NCBI GenBank assembly: GCA_036274195.1 | Contig: DASUGD010000326.1 | Location: forward strand, 1-64,000 | Direction of reading: 5' to 3' | Source: JAJKIV01 sp036274195 | GTDB lineage: Bacteria > Gemmatimonadota > Gemmatimonadetes > Gemmatimonadales > Gemmatimonadaceae | DNA: 64,000 nucleotides | Shown: in pieces, positions 43,243-52,960 of the stretch | Layout of the letters: the number at the start of each line of letters is the position of its first letter | Numbering within the stretch: position 1 is the stretch's first letter | Translations under genes and position numbers: made by a program | Notes under the pieces: generated by a model | Seen by the model: only the letters and a program-made list of their open reading frames with translations | What the model was told of the DNA's origin: nothing | Database searches by the model: none

Positions 43243-43386
43243 TCCGCCGCCGGGGCGGTAGTGCTGGCGCCCGATGTCGCGGAGGCGTTCGGCAGCGCGC
43301 GCGCCGTGAACGCTGCGCTTCGCCGGGTCATCAAGGACCGTGAACGCGCGCGCAGCTCGGGAGGCCGTTCACGCCGCACAGCCTAA
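43225..43386 (+). pseudogene. C-terminal fragment of a BrnA/CopG-like antitoxin
   Basis: Frame reads VPDSDHSAAGAVVLAPDVAE AFGSARAVNAALRRVIK and stops in the octamer GCCTAACG (43381-43388). The VVLxPDVAxxFxxAxxVNxALR pattern resembles the end of BrnA-type antitoxins. The start is lost into the DUF4143 remnant, giving a junction of two broken genes. Confidence 0.45.
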
Positions 43387-43486
43387 CGCCACTAACGAGA
43401 TCTTGCGCAAGGGGCAGATTTCAAGCATCGCAGTCGCCGCGTGGTGGCTGCGTCCTCCGACGGTTTGGAGACGCGCTTGGGCGTCA

Positions 43487-45631
43487 TCAGCGCGCGCCGC
43501 CACCTCCCTTCACCTTCCTGATGGCGGCCACCGCGTTCCAGCGTACGCGGACGCCTTTCGCCAACTCCTCCAGCACCGGGAGTGCGTCCTTGGCCTGCGG
43601 GCCAATGGCGCCAAACGCATCGGCGATCGCGCGCTGAACATGCGGGTGTTGTGGTTCGGCTCGGCCCGCGGCCATCAATGCCGGAAAGACGCGCATCGCG
43701 CGGGGACCCTGTGCAGCGATCGCCCACGCGCTCGCCATACGCACGCCATCGTCAGGATCCGTGAGTCGCTCCGCCAGCGCGTCCATGGCGGCATCGTTCA
43801 CACCGCCCGCATCCCGCAACGCCAGGGCGCTCAAGCCCCGGACGACGTGGTCCGGGTCGCCTAACGACTTCGTGAGCGCGGCGACCGCGGGTTGCGCTGC
43901 CTCCTTGAGCTGGGTGAGGGCCCACGCCGCCGCAACCCGCTCGTCCACCGACGGCGAAGCCAATCCCGCGCGCAACGTCGCCAGCTGCGTTGCCCCGCGG
44001 GCGCCTAACGAACCAATGGCGCGGAGCTTCGCGGCCGGGTCCGATGAGATCACGCTATCAGTCGCGACCCCTCGGCGCTCACGCGCGATGCGCTGCAAGA
44101 CCAACCCATCGAGGCCCAGATTGTACCCGGTCGACGCGGCGTTCTTTCCCGTACACGTAAAAGTCACGATGTGTTGCCCCTTCGTGAGGCGTGGCCACCC
44201 CAACACGCGATCCTCGCCGACGAAGAGCTCCGTATAGTACGCATCGATCGAGAGCCCCGTCCCCATGTTTGCACCCGGCTCGTGCTCGAGCTCCGTCCCC
44301 GTCCCCGGCGTCTTGCCGTCGATGAGCACGGACCAGGTCCCGTAGTCCTGCGCTTCAGCGACCTGCGCGATGAGCTCGTACCGTCCGTCCTCGGGAACAT
44401 CGAACGGGACGTCGATGCGCGACCCGACACCTTCGCCCTCGAAGAACAGAATGTCCTTTCCCCAGAAGACCTCTTTCTGGACGGAGATCTTTCCCTTCGT
44501 CGCGACAGCGTCGTTCGCGCGCTGCTCTACTTCGATCTGCGTGGCGTTACCGTGCGGCAGACGCGCCGAGCCGTACGGCGGCTCCGGTTGGTGAGAGGCA
44601 ATCCCGAGCTGGTACCAGAATGCCACGGTACTGAAGAGGTCTTCGCGCTCTTCGAACGCGCTCCGCACTGTTCCGTCGTTGTTGTACGTCCAACCGGCGT
44701 GCTCGATGTCGAACCTCAATTCCTTCGTGAAGGGAATCGGATCGGCGATGTGCCATCGGTACGCGGTCATGCGCGAGCCGAGGTCGGTGCCATCGGCGAC
44801 GGTGACTCCGAAGTACGGGCCGTCGGCAATGCGCAGCGACCACGCGTCGTTGAAGTAATCTTCCGTTCCCGTGCCCTCGATGTTCGGCTTCTTCTTGCCA
44901 TCCACGTAGAAGAAATCGTCCCCTTCGCCGAACCATCCGGGCTGATTCTGGATCACACTCAGCACGGTGCCGACGTAATGACCGCGCCCGGTGGTATGAA
45001 GGACTTCGTAGGGCGCGCCAAGTGGTGTTGGAAGTGCCTGGCGATACCGCGCGTGAAAGTAGGGCGTGTTCGCGGGGAGCGATTTGTATTTCGACCAATC
45101 GACCTGGTAATAGAGATTGGTCACGCGACGGCGCCCCTCGTTCGTGATGGTCACCTTCGCGGACTTGTGAAATGGCATGGGCCAGTACTCGTTGCGCGAA
45201 CGCCCGGCAGACGCATTGCGCACGATGGCGGAGGTCAACGGGCGCTCCATCCCATGGCCGACGCCAAAGAAGTCGCCTAACGGGGCGTCGACACTGGGCA
45301 CCGTGCTGCCGTCGAAGTAGATGCGGAGGCGTAGCAGGCGAGGCCACGCGTATTCACTCGCGGCGACGGTGATCCACATGTGCGTGATGACGCCCGGCCC
45401 CGTGAGGTCCGCGAGCACCGCCGTCTCGCCCGGGAGTGGCCGCTTGCTGTCGTCGTTGCTATCCAGGTCGGCGTTGTTGCTCGACGAACGAAAGGCTTCG
45501 AAGTCGCGCAGCTGCGTGAGGCGCATCGGGTCGAGCGCGGTGGATATCTGCGCCGGCGCTGCGTTGGGTGCGAGCAGCAGCGCGAGAGCGCAAAGCGCAG
45601 GCAACGGACGGGCGAAACGCGGCATGGGCAT
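43487..45631 (-). CDS. GH172-type (DUF2961) furanosidase with HEAT-like tail
   Basis: 714 residues with a signal peptide (LCALALLLAPNAAPAQ). DUF2961/GH172 core about 40-390: ADLTGPGVITHMWITVAAS, APLGDFFGVGHG, YWPMPFHKSAKVTITNEG, YFHARYRQALPTP, GEGDDFFYVDGKKKPNIEGTGTEDYF. Then a second sugar-binding-like part (DVPEDGRYELIAQVAEAQ) and HEAT repeats at the end (RAIGSLGARGATQLATLR, DGVRMASAWAIAAQ). GH172 enzymes act on fructofuranosides and arabinofuranosides. Divergent from the transporter genes. Confidence 0.85.
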   Translation of the reverse strand: MPMPRFARPLPALCALALLLAPNAAPAQISTALDPMRLTQLRDFEAFRSSSNNADLDSNDDSKRPLPGETAVLADLTGPGVITHMWITVAASEYAWPRLLRLRIYFDGSTVPSVDAPLGDFFGVGHGMERPLTSAIVRNASAGRSRNEYWPMPFHKSAKVTITNEGRRRVTNLYYQVDWSKYKSLPANTPYFHARYRQALPTPLGAPYEVLHTTGRGHYVGTVLSVIQNQPGWFGEGDDFFYVDGKKKPNIEGTGTEDYFNDAWSLRIADGPYFGVTVADGTDLGSRMTAYRWHIADPIPFTKELRFDIEHAGWTYNNDGTVRSAFEEREDLFSTVAFWYQLGIASHQPEPPYGSARLPHGNATQIEVEQRANDAVATKGKISVQKEVFWGKDILFFEGEGVGSRIDVPFDVPEDGRYELIAQVAEAQDYGTWSVLIDGKTPGTGTELEHEPGANMGTGLSIDAYYTELFVGEDRVLGWPRLTKGQHIVTFTCTGKNAASTGYNLGLDGLVLQRIARERRGVATDSVISSDPAAKLRAIGSLGARGATQLATLRAGLASPSVDERVAAAWALTQLKEAAQPAVAALTKSLGDPDHVVRGLSALALRDAGGVNDAAMDALAERLTDPDDGVRMASAWAIAAQGPRAMRVFPALMAAGRAEPQHPHVQRAIADAFGAIGPQAKDALPVLEELAKGVRVRWNAVAAIRKVKGGGGAR

Positions 45632-45820
45632 CGGCTCCGCAAAGGAACGTTAGGCCACGGCAGTGAGCACCAGGAAGTTCCCTCGAATTGGCGTGTGTCG
45701 CTAGGGGGGCGCGCATTGCGACGTACCACGCGTCTCGGTAAATTCGCGCGGCCGGTTCGCGACCCTCCCCTCGCACATGTATCGCCGCTGACTACGTCTC
45801 CACATCGAAGGGATGCGCCG

Positions 45821-48364
45821 TTGCTCGAGGCGCGCGGCATCGGGATCGGATTTCCCGGTGTGCGGGCGGTCTCGTCGGTCGACTTCGATCTCTTCTCCGG
45901 AGAGGTGCACGCCGTGGTCGGCGAGAACGGTGCAGGGAAATCAACCCTCGGCCGCCTGTTGAGTGGTGGATTGATCGGTGACGAAGGATCGCTCTCCGTC
46001 AGCGGAGTAGAGCGGCGGTTCGCGTCTCCGCGCGAAGCGATCGCCGCAGGGATCGCGATCATTCCGCAGGAATTGCAGCTGGTGGCGTCCCTCACGGTCG
46101 CCGAAAATGTGGCGCTCGGGCGAGAGGCGCGCCTCCCCAACGGTTTGGTGAATCGCGACGCCGCCCGTGCGCTCGCACGACGCGAGCTCGAAGGAGTGGG
46201 CGCCACGCACATCGGTGCTGACACACCTGTCGAACTGCTCACGCCGGGCGATCGACAACTCGTCGCCATCGCCAAGGCGCTCGCTGCGCATGCGCGGTGT
46301 CTGATCATGGACGAACCCACCGCCGCGCTAGGTGCCGCCGAGGAAGCGCGCCTGGAGCACGTGATTCGTTCGCTCGTTGCCGCGGGAACGGGCATCGTCT
46401 ACGTCTCGCACAAGCTCGACGAGGTGTTGCGCCTCGCCAATCGCGTCACGGTGATGCGAGACGGCAAGAAGGTTACAACGCTCGCCGCGTCGCAGCTCAC
46501 CGCCCGCGATCTCGTTCGGCTCATGGTGGGCCGCGACATCCCGCCGAGCAGTGTCACGGCCGTCCCTCCCAAGGCCCGCGAGCTTCTTCGCGTCGAACAT
46601 CTCTCCGTCGAACGTCGGAGCGAGGAAGCGGGGGCTACGCTGCGTGATGTCTCGCTCTCGGTGCGAGCGGGCGAGGTCGTCGGCCTTGCGGGGCTGGTAG
46701 GTGCCGGGCGTACAGACTTTCTACTCTCGCTCGTCGGAGCGCACGGTGGCGACGTGCGCGGCCGCGTCTGGCTCGATGGACACGAGTATACCCCAACGAC
46801 TCCATCCGAGGCACGCCGCGCGGGACTCGTCATTCTTCCCGAAGAACGGAAGCGTGACGGCATCTTTCCGCAGTTGGGTGTGGCCGCCAACACGACGGTG
46901 TCGGCGCTCGAGCGTGTGAGTCGTTGGGGGTGGATCGATCGAGAGCGAGAACGCGACGCCGCCCGCACGCTCATGGCGCGCACGCGGGTACGCTCGGCGA
47001 CGCCCGACGTGCCGATCCAGACGCTCAGTGGTGGTAACCAACAGAAAGCGCTGCTCGCGCGCTGCCTGTTCTCATCGCCAAAAGTCCTGCTGCTCGACGA
47101 GCCGACTCGCGGCATCGACCTCGCCGCGCGCGCGGAGGTGTACGGGGAGTTGCATGAATTGGCGGGCGAAGGCTTCGGCGTCCTCCTCGCATCGTCGGAC
47201 ATGACGGAGATTCTGACGCAGTGTCACCGCGTCATCGTCTTTCGTCAGGGAGCGATTGTCGCGGAGCTCGAGCGCGCCGAGGCGACCGAGGAGAAGATTC
47301 TTGCGGCCGCGAGCGGCGCGTCGGCACCGACCGACACGCCCGTGCCTGACCCTGAGCCGCAGGCCGCGCCCGGCGGCGGACCGCCGCCTAACGCCTGGAG
47401 CTCGTGGGGCACCACGGTAGCTCGCTGGCGGGGAGCGTTCGGACTGCTGGCTGTTCTGCTGCTCGCCATTGTCGTCTCACCAACTCGCGGAGGTCGCCCG
47501 GTCTTTCTCGACCTCGGCAATCTTACCGACATACTCCGTCAGGTCGCAGAAAAGGGGATCCTGGCCGTTGGCATGACCGCGGTCGTGGTCGCCGGAGGCA
47601 TCGACTTGAGCGTGGGATCGCTGCTCGCCTTTGCTGCGACGCTCTCGGCGTGGCTGCTGATGAAGCAGGGATGGGGATTGCTGCCAACGGCAGCAATCGT
47701 CCTGGCGAGCGGCGCCCTGTGGGGAGCGTTGAACGGTGTTGTGGTGGCGCGGTGGCGACTCCCGGCCTTCATCGTAACGCTCGCCACCATGAGCGCTGCC
47801 CGCGGCGCAGCGCGGTACCTCAGCGGCGGGAGCGCGATTCCGCTCGGCTTCGGTGCGGGCGGCGCGCCCGAGTCGGTGCACGCGCTGGCCGGACCAATCG
47901 TCCCATATGTCCCGGCGCCGGCGTTGATCTTCGCGCTGTCGGTGGGTGCGATGTATCTCTTTCTCGCGCGGACTCGTGGTGGTCGCTACCTGTATGCGAT
48001 CGGCGACAACGAGTCGGCGGCGCGACTCTCGGGAGTGCGAGTCGGCTGGCATAAAGCGATGGTGTACGTCGTCTCGGGTTTTCTGGCGGCGCTCGCCGGG
48101 CTCGTGCACTGCGCGCAGCTCGAGCAGGGAAATCCTAACGACGGCGTATCGTATGAGCTGGACGCAATCGCCGCGGTTGTCATCGGAGGGACGGCGCTCA
48201 CCGGCGGTTCGGGTGGCGTCGTCGGCACGCTGGTGGGGATGCTCACCATCGGCGTCATCAACAACATCATGGGGCTCAACAACGTCGATGCCAATCTTCA
48301 GCTCATTCTCAAGGGCGTCATCATTCTTGTCGCCGTCTGGCTCCAGCGACGCCGCGCTGGCTAG
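45821..48364 (+). CDS. Fused sugar ABC transporter: RbsA-type ATPase plus RbsC-type permease
   Basis: 847 residues. Residues 1-about 500 are an RbsA-like double ATPase: FPGVRAVSSVDFDLFSGEVHAVVGENGAGKSTL, ALGAAEEARLE, VGAGRTDFLLSL and TLSGGNQQKALLARCLFSSPKVLLLDEPTRGIDL. A Pro-rich linker (PTDTPVPDPEPQAAPGGG) joins an RbsC-like permease (DILRQVAEKGILAVGMTAVVVAGGIDLSVGSLLAF, NDGVSYELDAIAAVVIGGTALTGGSGGV). These are normally two proteins. TTG 45821 follows AAGGGA and gives the usual MLEARGI start; a GTG at 45695 would add 42 unmatched residues. Confidence 0.9.
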   Translation: MLEARGIGIGFPGVRAVSSVDFDLFSGEVHAVVGENGAGKSTLGRLLSGGLIGDEGSLSVSGVERRFASPREAIAAGIAIIPQELQLVASLTVAENVALGREARLPNGLVNRDAARALARRELEGVGATHIGADTPVELLTPGDRQLVAIAKALAAHARCLIMDEPTAALGAAEEARLEHVIRSLVAAGTGIVYVSHKLDEVLRLANRVTVMRDGKKVTTLAASQLTARDLVRLMVGRDIPPSSVTAVPPKARELLRVEHLSVERRSEEAGATLRDVSLSVRAGEVVGLAGLVGAGRTDFLLSLVGAHGGDVRGRVWLDGHEYTPTTPSEARRAGLVILPEERKRDGIFPQLGVAANTTVSALERVSRWGWIDRERERDAARTLMARTRVRSATPDVPIQTLSGGNQQKALLARCLFSSPKVLLLDEPTRGIDLAARAEVYGELHELAGEGFGVLLASSDMTEILTQCHRVIVFRQGAIVAELERAEATEEKILAAASGASAPTDTPVPDPEPQAAPGGGPPPNAWSSWGTTVARWRGAFGLLAVLLLAIVVSPTRGGRPVFLDLGNLTDILRQVAEKGILAVGMTAVVVAGGIDLSVGSLLAFAATLSAWLLMKQGWGLLPTAAIVLASGALWGALNGVVVARWRLPAFIVTLATMSAARGAARYLSGGSAIPLGFGAGGAPESVHALAGPIVPYVPAPALIFALSVGAMYLFLARTRGGRYLYAIGDNESAARLSGVRVGWHKAMVYVVSGFLAALAGLVHCAQLEQGNPNDGVSYELDAIAAVVIGGTALTGGSGGVVGTLVGMLTIGVINNIMGLNNVDANLQLILKGVIILVAVWLQRRRAG

Positions 48365-48365
48365 C

Positions 48366-49262
48366 GTGATTCGACGCGGTGGCGCCCTGCTGCTCGCGTT
48401 CGCGCTGGTAGCTGGTTGCGGGAAAGAGCAGGGTGGGAAGAAGCGGATCGGTTTCTCGCAGGCCAACCTCGGTGAACCGTGGCGCGTGGCGATGAACGCC
48501 GAGATAGCCGAAGCCGCCAAGGCCCATCCCGAGCTGGAGTTCGTCTACGCGGACGCGCAGCAGGACAATGCAAAGCAGGTCGCCGATGTCGAGACGTTCC
48601 TGAGGCAGAAGATCGATCTGTTGATCATCTCGCCGAACGAGGCGAAGCCCTTGACCGCCGTGGTGAAACGGACGTTCGAGTCGAAGATCCCGGTGATCGT
48701 GCTCGACCGGAACATCGAGGGCGATACGTACACGACGTTCATCGGCGCAGACAACAGGGCGATCGGGCGTGCCGCCGGCGAGTTCGCCGCCAAACTGCTG
48801 AACGGCAAGGGCGACATCATCGAGATCAAGGGACTTCCTGGCTCGACGCCGGCCATCGATCGTAGCGCGGGGTTTCGTGAGGCGATCGCGGCATTCCCTG
48901 GCATTCACATCGTGCACGATCCCGTCGCCAATTGGTTGCGGGAGGAGGCGATGACGCAGATGGAGGCGGCGCTCGCGGCGCATCCGAAGATCGACCTCGT
49001 GTACGCACATAACGATCCAATGGCGGTTGGCGCCTATCTCGCGGCGAAAGCCAAGGGGCGCGACGCGAGCATGAAGTTCATCGGGATCGACGGTTTGCCG
49101 GGACTCGACGGTGGGCGTCAGGCAGTGATCGACGGCAAGCTGGCGGCCACGTTCGTCTATCCAACCGGTGGCAAGGAAGCCGTGGAGACGGCGGCGAAAA
49201 TCCTGAGAGGCGAAAGCGTCCCACACCACATCACGCTGGCCACCCAAGAAATCACGAAGTGA
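48366..49262 (+). CDS. Sugar-binding lipoprotein (RbsB-like)
   Basis: 298-residue periplasmic sugar-binding protein of the ribose/galactose class. Lipobox ALVAGCGKEQ, then KRIGFSQANLGEPWRVAMNAEI, ADAQQDNAKQVADVETFLRQKIDLLIISPNE, TTFIGADNRAIGRAAGEFAAKLL, DLVYAHNDPMAVGAYLAAKAKG, FIGIDGLPGLDGGRQAVIDGKLAATFVYPTGG. GTG 48366 overlaps nothing: two bases after the transporter's stop. Predicted to feed the fused RbsA-RbsC. Confidence 0.92.
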   Translation: MIRRGGALLLAFALVAGCGKEQGGKKRIGFSQANLGEPWRVAMNAEIAEAAKAHPELEFVYADAQQDNAKQVADVETFLRQKIDLLIISPNEAKPLTAVVKRTFESKIPVIVLDRNIEGDTYTTFIGADNRAIGRAAGEFAAKLLNGKGDIIEIKGLPGSTPAIDRSAGFREAIAAFPGIHIVHDPVANWLREEAMTQMEAALAAHPKIDLVYAHNDPMAVGAYLAAKAKGRDASMKFIGIDGLPGLDGGRQAVIDGKLAATFVYPTGGKEAVETAAKILRGESVPHHITLATQEITK

Positions 49263-49281
49263 GCACTTCAGGAGGCGCGTC

Positions 49282-50394
49282 ATGTCCCGTCGCCGTTTCG
49301 TTCAACAGCTTGCCGGAACGACCGCCAGTCTGGCCGGTTTCAGCGCGTTAGGCGGGGCGCAACCCGCTCAACCTGTGGGAGCGGCCGCCGATTTCATTCC
49401 GTCGTATGCTCGCGCCCAACGCTATCGGTCGCGCAAGCAATCGAGCCACGACGTGACTGGTGGGAACCAGGACTACTGGAACATCAAGGGTGGGGAGACC
49501 AAGGAAATTTTCAACGCGAGCGGTGCCGGATGCATCACGCACATCTGGTTCACGATAGCGGCCGAGTCGCCGTTGCACCTGAAGGAGCTCGTGTTGCGCG
49601 CGTATTGGGACGGCGCGTCGACGCCAAGCATCGAGACGCCGGTGGGCGACTTCTTCGGCTTGAATCTTGGCGACTACGTCATTTACGAGAGCCAGTATCT
49701 CGCGTGCTCTCCCGGCCAGTCGCTCAACGCCTATTTCGCGATGCCATATCGGAAGGGGGCGCGTCTCACGATTGCCAATGAGGGGACGCGAGCGGTCGGG
49801 GCATTCTATTCGAACATCGACTATTACGAAGCCGACTCGATCCCCGCCGACGCGCTGTATTTTCACGCGCAATATCGCCAGGCCGTACCCAACCAGGCGC
49901 AAACGCTCCCCGGCGCCAAGAATCCTGACGGCGCGACGAACTACGTGTTCTGTGAATCGCACGGCCGCGGGAACCTGATGGGCGTGTCGTTAGGCGTCAT
50001 TCAGCTGGCGGAGGGGTGGATGGGCGAGGGCGATGACATGATCTTCATCGACGACCCCTCGAAGCCGACGATCATCGGCACCGGATCGGAAGACTATTTT
50101 CTGGGAAGCTGGAACTTCGGGGGGCGGATGAATGCGAAGCAGTTTTCGCATCACCAGTATGGTGCACCGCTGATCCAGAGCCCCGAACGGGTGGGCGGAC
50201 GATATTGTCTCTATCGATTCCACGGCGACAACCCGGTGACGTTCACCCGCTACCTGAAGTACACCATCGAGCACGGCCACGCGAACGATCGCGCCGACAA
50301 CTTCTATTCGTGCGCGTACTGGTATCAGGATCGGCCGTCAACGGAGTTTCCGACGATGCCAGCGTTGGCAGACCGAGTGCCAAGGAGTCGTTAA
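49282..50394 (+). CDS. GH172-type (DUF2961) furanosidase, Tat-type signal
   Basis: 370 residues with a twin-arginine-like leader (MSRRRFVQQLAGTTASLAGF). DUF2961 core: GCITHIWFTIAAESPLHL, PVGDFFGLNLGDYVIY, YFAMPYRKGARLTIANEG, YFHAQYRQAVPNQ, GEGDDMIFIDDPSKPTIIGTGSEDYF and HHQYGAPLIQSPERVGGRYCLYRF. It shares the core with 43487 but lacks the HEAT tail. Following the RbsB gene by 19 bases, it likely shares that operon. Ends before a strong terminator hairpin. Confidence 0.87.
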   Translation: MSRRRFVQQLAGTTASLAGFSALGGAQPAQPVGAAADFIPSYARAQRYRSRKQSSHDVTGGNQDYWNIKGGETKEIFNASGAGCITHIWFTIAAESPLHLKELVLRAYWDGASTPSIETPVGDFFGLNLGDYVIYESQYLACSPGQSLNAYFAMPYRKGARLTIANEGTRAVGAFYSNIDYYEADSIPADALYFHAQYRQAVPNQAQTLPGAKNPDGATNYVFCESHGRGNLMGVSLGVIQLAEGWMGEGDDMIFIDDPSKPTIIGTGSEDYFLGSWNFGGRMNAKQFSHHQYGAPLIQSPERVGGRYCLYRFHGDNPVTFTRYLKYTIEHGHANDRADNFYSCAYWYQDRPSTEFPTMPALADRVPRSR

Positions 50395-50416
50395 TCGCTA
50401 CCTGAACGCAGGCAAC

Positions 50417-50442
50417 AACGGGCGCCCCTCGGGGCGCCCGTT
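50417..50442. terminator. Strong stem-loop terminator
   Basis: AACGGGCGCCCC (50417-50428) and GGGGCGCCCGTT (50431-50442) form a perfect 12-base stem. It lies 23 bases after the GH172 stop and 25 bases from the end of the convergent LVIVD gene, so it could serve both directions. Confidence 0.7.
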
Positions 50443-50466
50443 GGCGTTCATGACTCGGTCGGAGAC

Positions 50467-52302
50467 TTACCTCGACGCCGCCGCGAGACGCCGGATCTCG
50501 CCGGCCATTGTACGCACGCGAGCACCGTCCTTCGCTCCGGCGACATCCCTGTCCACCTGCTGCGCGAGTGCATTCAACGCCGTTGCACGGGCAGCGCCAC
50601 TTTTCATCTCCGCCATGTCGAGCGCGGAGGAAATTGCGGCCGTTCGCTCCGATGCGAGCCCGCCGTTCCGCACCAGCTGGTCGAGATATGACCGCACGAC
50701 GACGAACGCCGGCGGCCACGTCATCTTCGGCTGGCTCTGCGGGTTGTAGGCATCGAATCGCACCAGCTTCGCCGCGGCAATCTCGTTCGCCGACAGGTGC
50801 TCGCTTGGCGTCAACTCCAGAATGTCCATTCCGCGATCGAGCTCCGACGAGAAGATGAGGCCGTTCCAGTAATACGCCCCCCACGACCCGCCGATGGTGT
50901 TGCCTCCGGCTAGAACGGCGGGTGTGCCCGCTGCCGGCTGCGGCACGTCGGCGCCCTTCGGCGGATCGATGCTGCCGCGGTCGAAATAGCCGATCTCGAA
51001 GGCGCTGTCAGGGCTGGTGAAGTCCATGATGCTCACGCCGCCCTGATACCACCCCTGCACGTACAGATCGCGTCCGGGCACCGGGATGATGCCGCCGTTG
51101 TGCGACACGCAGTTCTCCTCGGCCGACTGCGCCGACGGGAGCTTGAAGTAGGCACGCTGCGTCTGCTTTTTCTTCGCGTCGAGCGTGATCACCGTGTTGC
51201 CGCCAAGCTCGATCATGCTCGACGCCTGGCACATCGGGCCAACGCCGCCGCCCCACTCATCCGTCTGGATGATCTTCTTCCCGTCGTTGCTGAATGCCGC
51301 TGTATGCCGGCCCTGGAAGTTGTTCGTATCGGTGAGCGCATCCAGGCGAACCGGCTTCTCGGGGTTCGAGATGTCGACGATGATGGAGTGCGTGGAGCAG
51401 GAGGCCGCGAGCAGGTGCATCTCCGGATACGCGGTCACGTCGTGGCAATTGCGCGGACCGGTTGGCATCGCCGGGTCCGGAGCCGGACGGGCAGCGGCGG
51501 CTGCCGCCTGGCGCGGGTCTACCGGGGCGCAGAACTGCTTGCACTCGCCGCGGCTATCGAGGCCGGTGAAGATGCGTGCCCCCGGAATCACCGCGGCCTG
51601 TTCGGGGTGATCGAGCGGCACCTTGATGATGTCGAGCTGGAAGAGCGAGTTCGTCGGGTCCGCCGGGTCCGTGCCGTTCTTGCACCCCGCCAACTCCGTT
51701 TCCGGTCGCGCGGCCTGCTGTCCCGACACGTAGAGGTAAATGATCCGTGGATCCTTCGGGCTGGGAACCAGGGTGTGCGTGTGCGAGCCTTTGCAGGTCT
51801 GCACGTTCTTGACGAGCTTCGGCGCCTTGGGATTGGACACGTCGAAGATGCGCACGCCGGCCATGTGGTCCTTCGGATCCTGCACGCCTCCGTCGCCGCA
51901 ATCGTTGCGGTTGCCCGCGCCCTCGGCGGAGAGGAAGAGCAGGTTACCGACGATGGTCGGGTCACCCTGCGATGTAATGCACTTCGTAACCGACGCCATC
52001 ACCGGGTTGGCGGGGTCGGTGATGTCCCAGATCGTGAAGCCGGCAAAGTTGGCCTGATAGACGTAGTGGGTGCCGAACGCCATGTCGGAGTTGATGAACT
52101 TCAAGCCGGCGGCCGAGTCGAACACCGCCGGCTTCTTCACAAACGACACCTGCTTCATGCCGCTGATCGCAGTGCCCGCGTCGAAACGGCCGGGCTTGAG
52201 AGTGCTTCGGGGATCCTTGTTGCTCGGATACGTCTGTGCCGACACCATGGTCGGCACGACGGTCGTCGCCAGCAGCAGGATGGAGCCGCGCATCATACGC
52301 AT
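50467..52302 (-). CDS. LVIVD-repeat beta-propeller secreted protein
   Basis: 611 residues with signal peptide (RGSILLLATTVVPTMVSAQ). Several LVIVD-type blades are seen as FTIWDITDPANPVMASV, RIFDVSNPKAPKLVKNV, IIVDISNPEKPVRLDAL and VSIMDFTSPDSAFEIGYFD. The HTLVPSPKDPRIIYLYVSG and THSIIVDIS parts hold histidines and Cys pairs. C terminus is helical (ALDMAEMKSGAARATALNAL). Propeller proteins of this type are often outer-surface; role unknown. Near the DUF305 gene, 35 bases apart. Confidence 0.8.
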   Translation of the reverse strand: MRMMRGSILLLATTVVPTMVSAQTYPSNKDPRSTLKPGRFDAGTAISGMKQVSFVKKPAVFDSAAGLKFINSDMAFGTHYVYQANFAGFTIWDITDPANPVMASVTKCITSQGDPTIVGNLLFLSAEGAGNRNDCGDGGVQDPKDHMAGVRIFDVSNPKAPKLVKNVQTCKGSHTHTLVPSPKDPRIIYLYVSGQQAARPETELAGCKNGTDPADPTNSLFQLDIIKVPLDHPEQAAVIPGARIFTGLDSRGECKQFCAPVDPRQAAAAAARPAPDPAMPTGPRNCHDVTAYPEMHLLAASCSTHSIIVDISNPEKPVRLDALTDTNNFQGRHTAAFSNDGKKIIQTDEWGGGVGPMCQASSMIELGGNTVITLDAKKKQTQRAYFKLPSAQSAEENCVSHNGGIIPVPGRDLYVQGWYQGGVSIMDFTSPDSAFEIGYFDRGSIDPPKGADVPQPAAGTPAVLAGGNTIGGSWGAYYWNGLIFSSELDRGMDILELTPSEHLSANEIAAAKLVRFDAYNPQSQPKMTWPPAFVVVRSYLDQLVRNGGLASERTAAISSALDMAEMKSGAARATALNALAQQVDRDVAGAKDGARVRTMAGEIRRLAAASR

Positions 52303-52336
52303 CGAGGTTTATTCCGGGGTGGGAACGTGGGGCGAT

Positions 52337-52960
52337 TCACTCTGGAGGGAGTTGCGACAGCAAGCGCCTCATGATGCCGATTTCGGCGGTCTGGGCCGTG
52401 ACGACATCGTTGGCGAAGACGTTGGCGTCCACTTCCTGGCCGGCGCCTGGGGACTTGAAGAGGTCGTCGACCATCTTGAGCGCGCCGGCGTGGTGCTTGA
52501 TCATGCCGTTGAGAAAGAGCCGGTCGAATGCAACGCCCTTCGCCTCGCTCAACGCCTTGAGCTCGTCGTCGGTGAGCATGCCGTCCATCCGCGTCTCGTG
52601 CCAGGAGGCCGTGTCCGGGGCGAACTGGTCGTGCCGGTGGAGCCACCCCTGCATGATGAGGATCTCGGGCACCTGCGATTGGTCGATCTTCCGCGAGAGC
52701 TTGAGCACCTGCGGATTCGCGCCATTCGTCTCCGCGATCCGCGACATCACGATGGCCTGGGCGTGGTGGGCGATCATCCCCTGCATGAACTCGACGTCCG
52801 CCTTCGTGTAGAGCGCGCCCTGCGGGATGGTGATCTCAGGGCCCATGCGGTGCTTGCTGTGATCCATGCCCGCCATTGCATTCTGTGCAAAGGCGCGCGA
52901 GGAGGCGCCGGCGAGCACGCAGACAACGGAGAACGCGATTATCGAACGAGAGGCTGTCAT
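52337..52960 (-). CDS. DUF305 family exported protein
   Basis: 207 residues, signal peptide SIIAFSVVCVLAGASSRAFAQ, then DUF305 (ferritin-like, metal-binding helices): YTKADVEFMQGMIAHHAQAIVM and FDRLFLNGMIKHHAGALKMVDDL carry the paired His-His motifs. The M-rich MAGMDHSKHRMGPE loop is typical of metal-binding DUF305 proteins. ATG 52960 has AGGAG ten bases upstream. Located next to the LVIVD gene, a pairing repeatedly seen in related genomes. Confidence 0.85.
   Translation of the reverse strand: MTASRSIIAFSVVCVLAGASSRAFAQNAMAGMDHSKHRMGPEITIPQGALYTKADVEFMQGMIAHHAQAIVMSRIAETNGANPQVLKLSRKIDQSQVPEILIMQGWLHRHDQFAPDTASWHETRMDGMLTDDELKALSEAKGVAFDRLFLNGMIKHHAGALKMVDDLFKSPGAGQEVDANVFANDVVTAQTAEIGIMRRLLSQLPPE

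Noticed and set aside
45695..45820. GTG start for the fused transporter at 45695
   Set aside because: It adds 42 residues with no family match, while TTG 45821 has AAGGGA and the usual N terminus.
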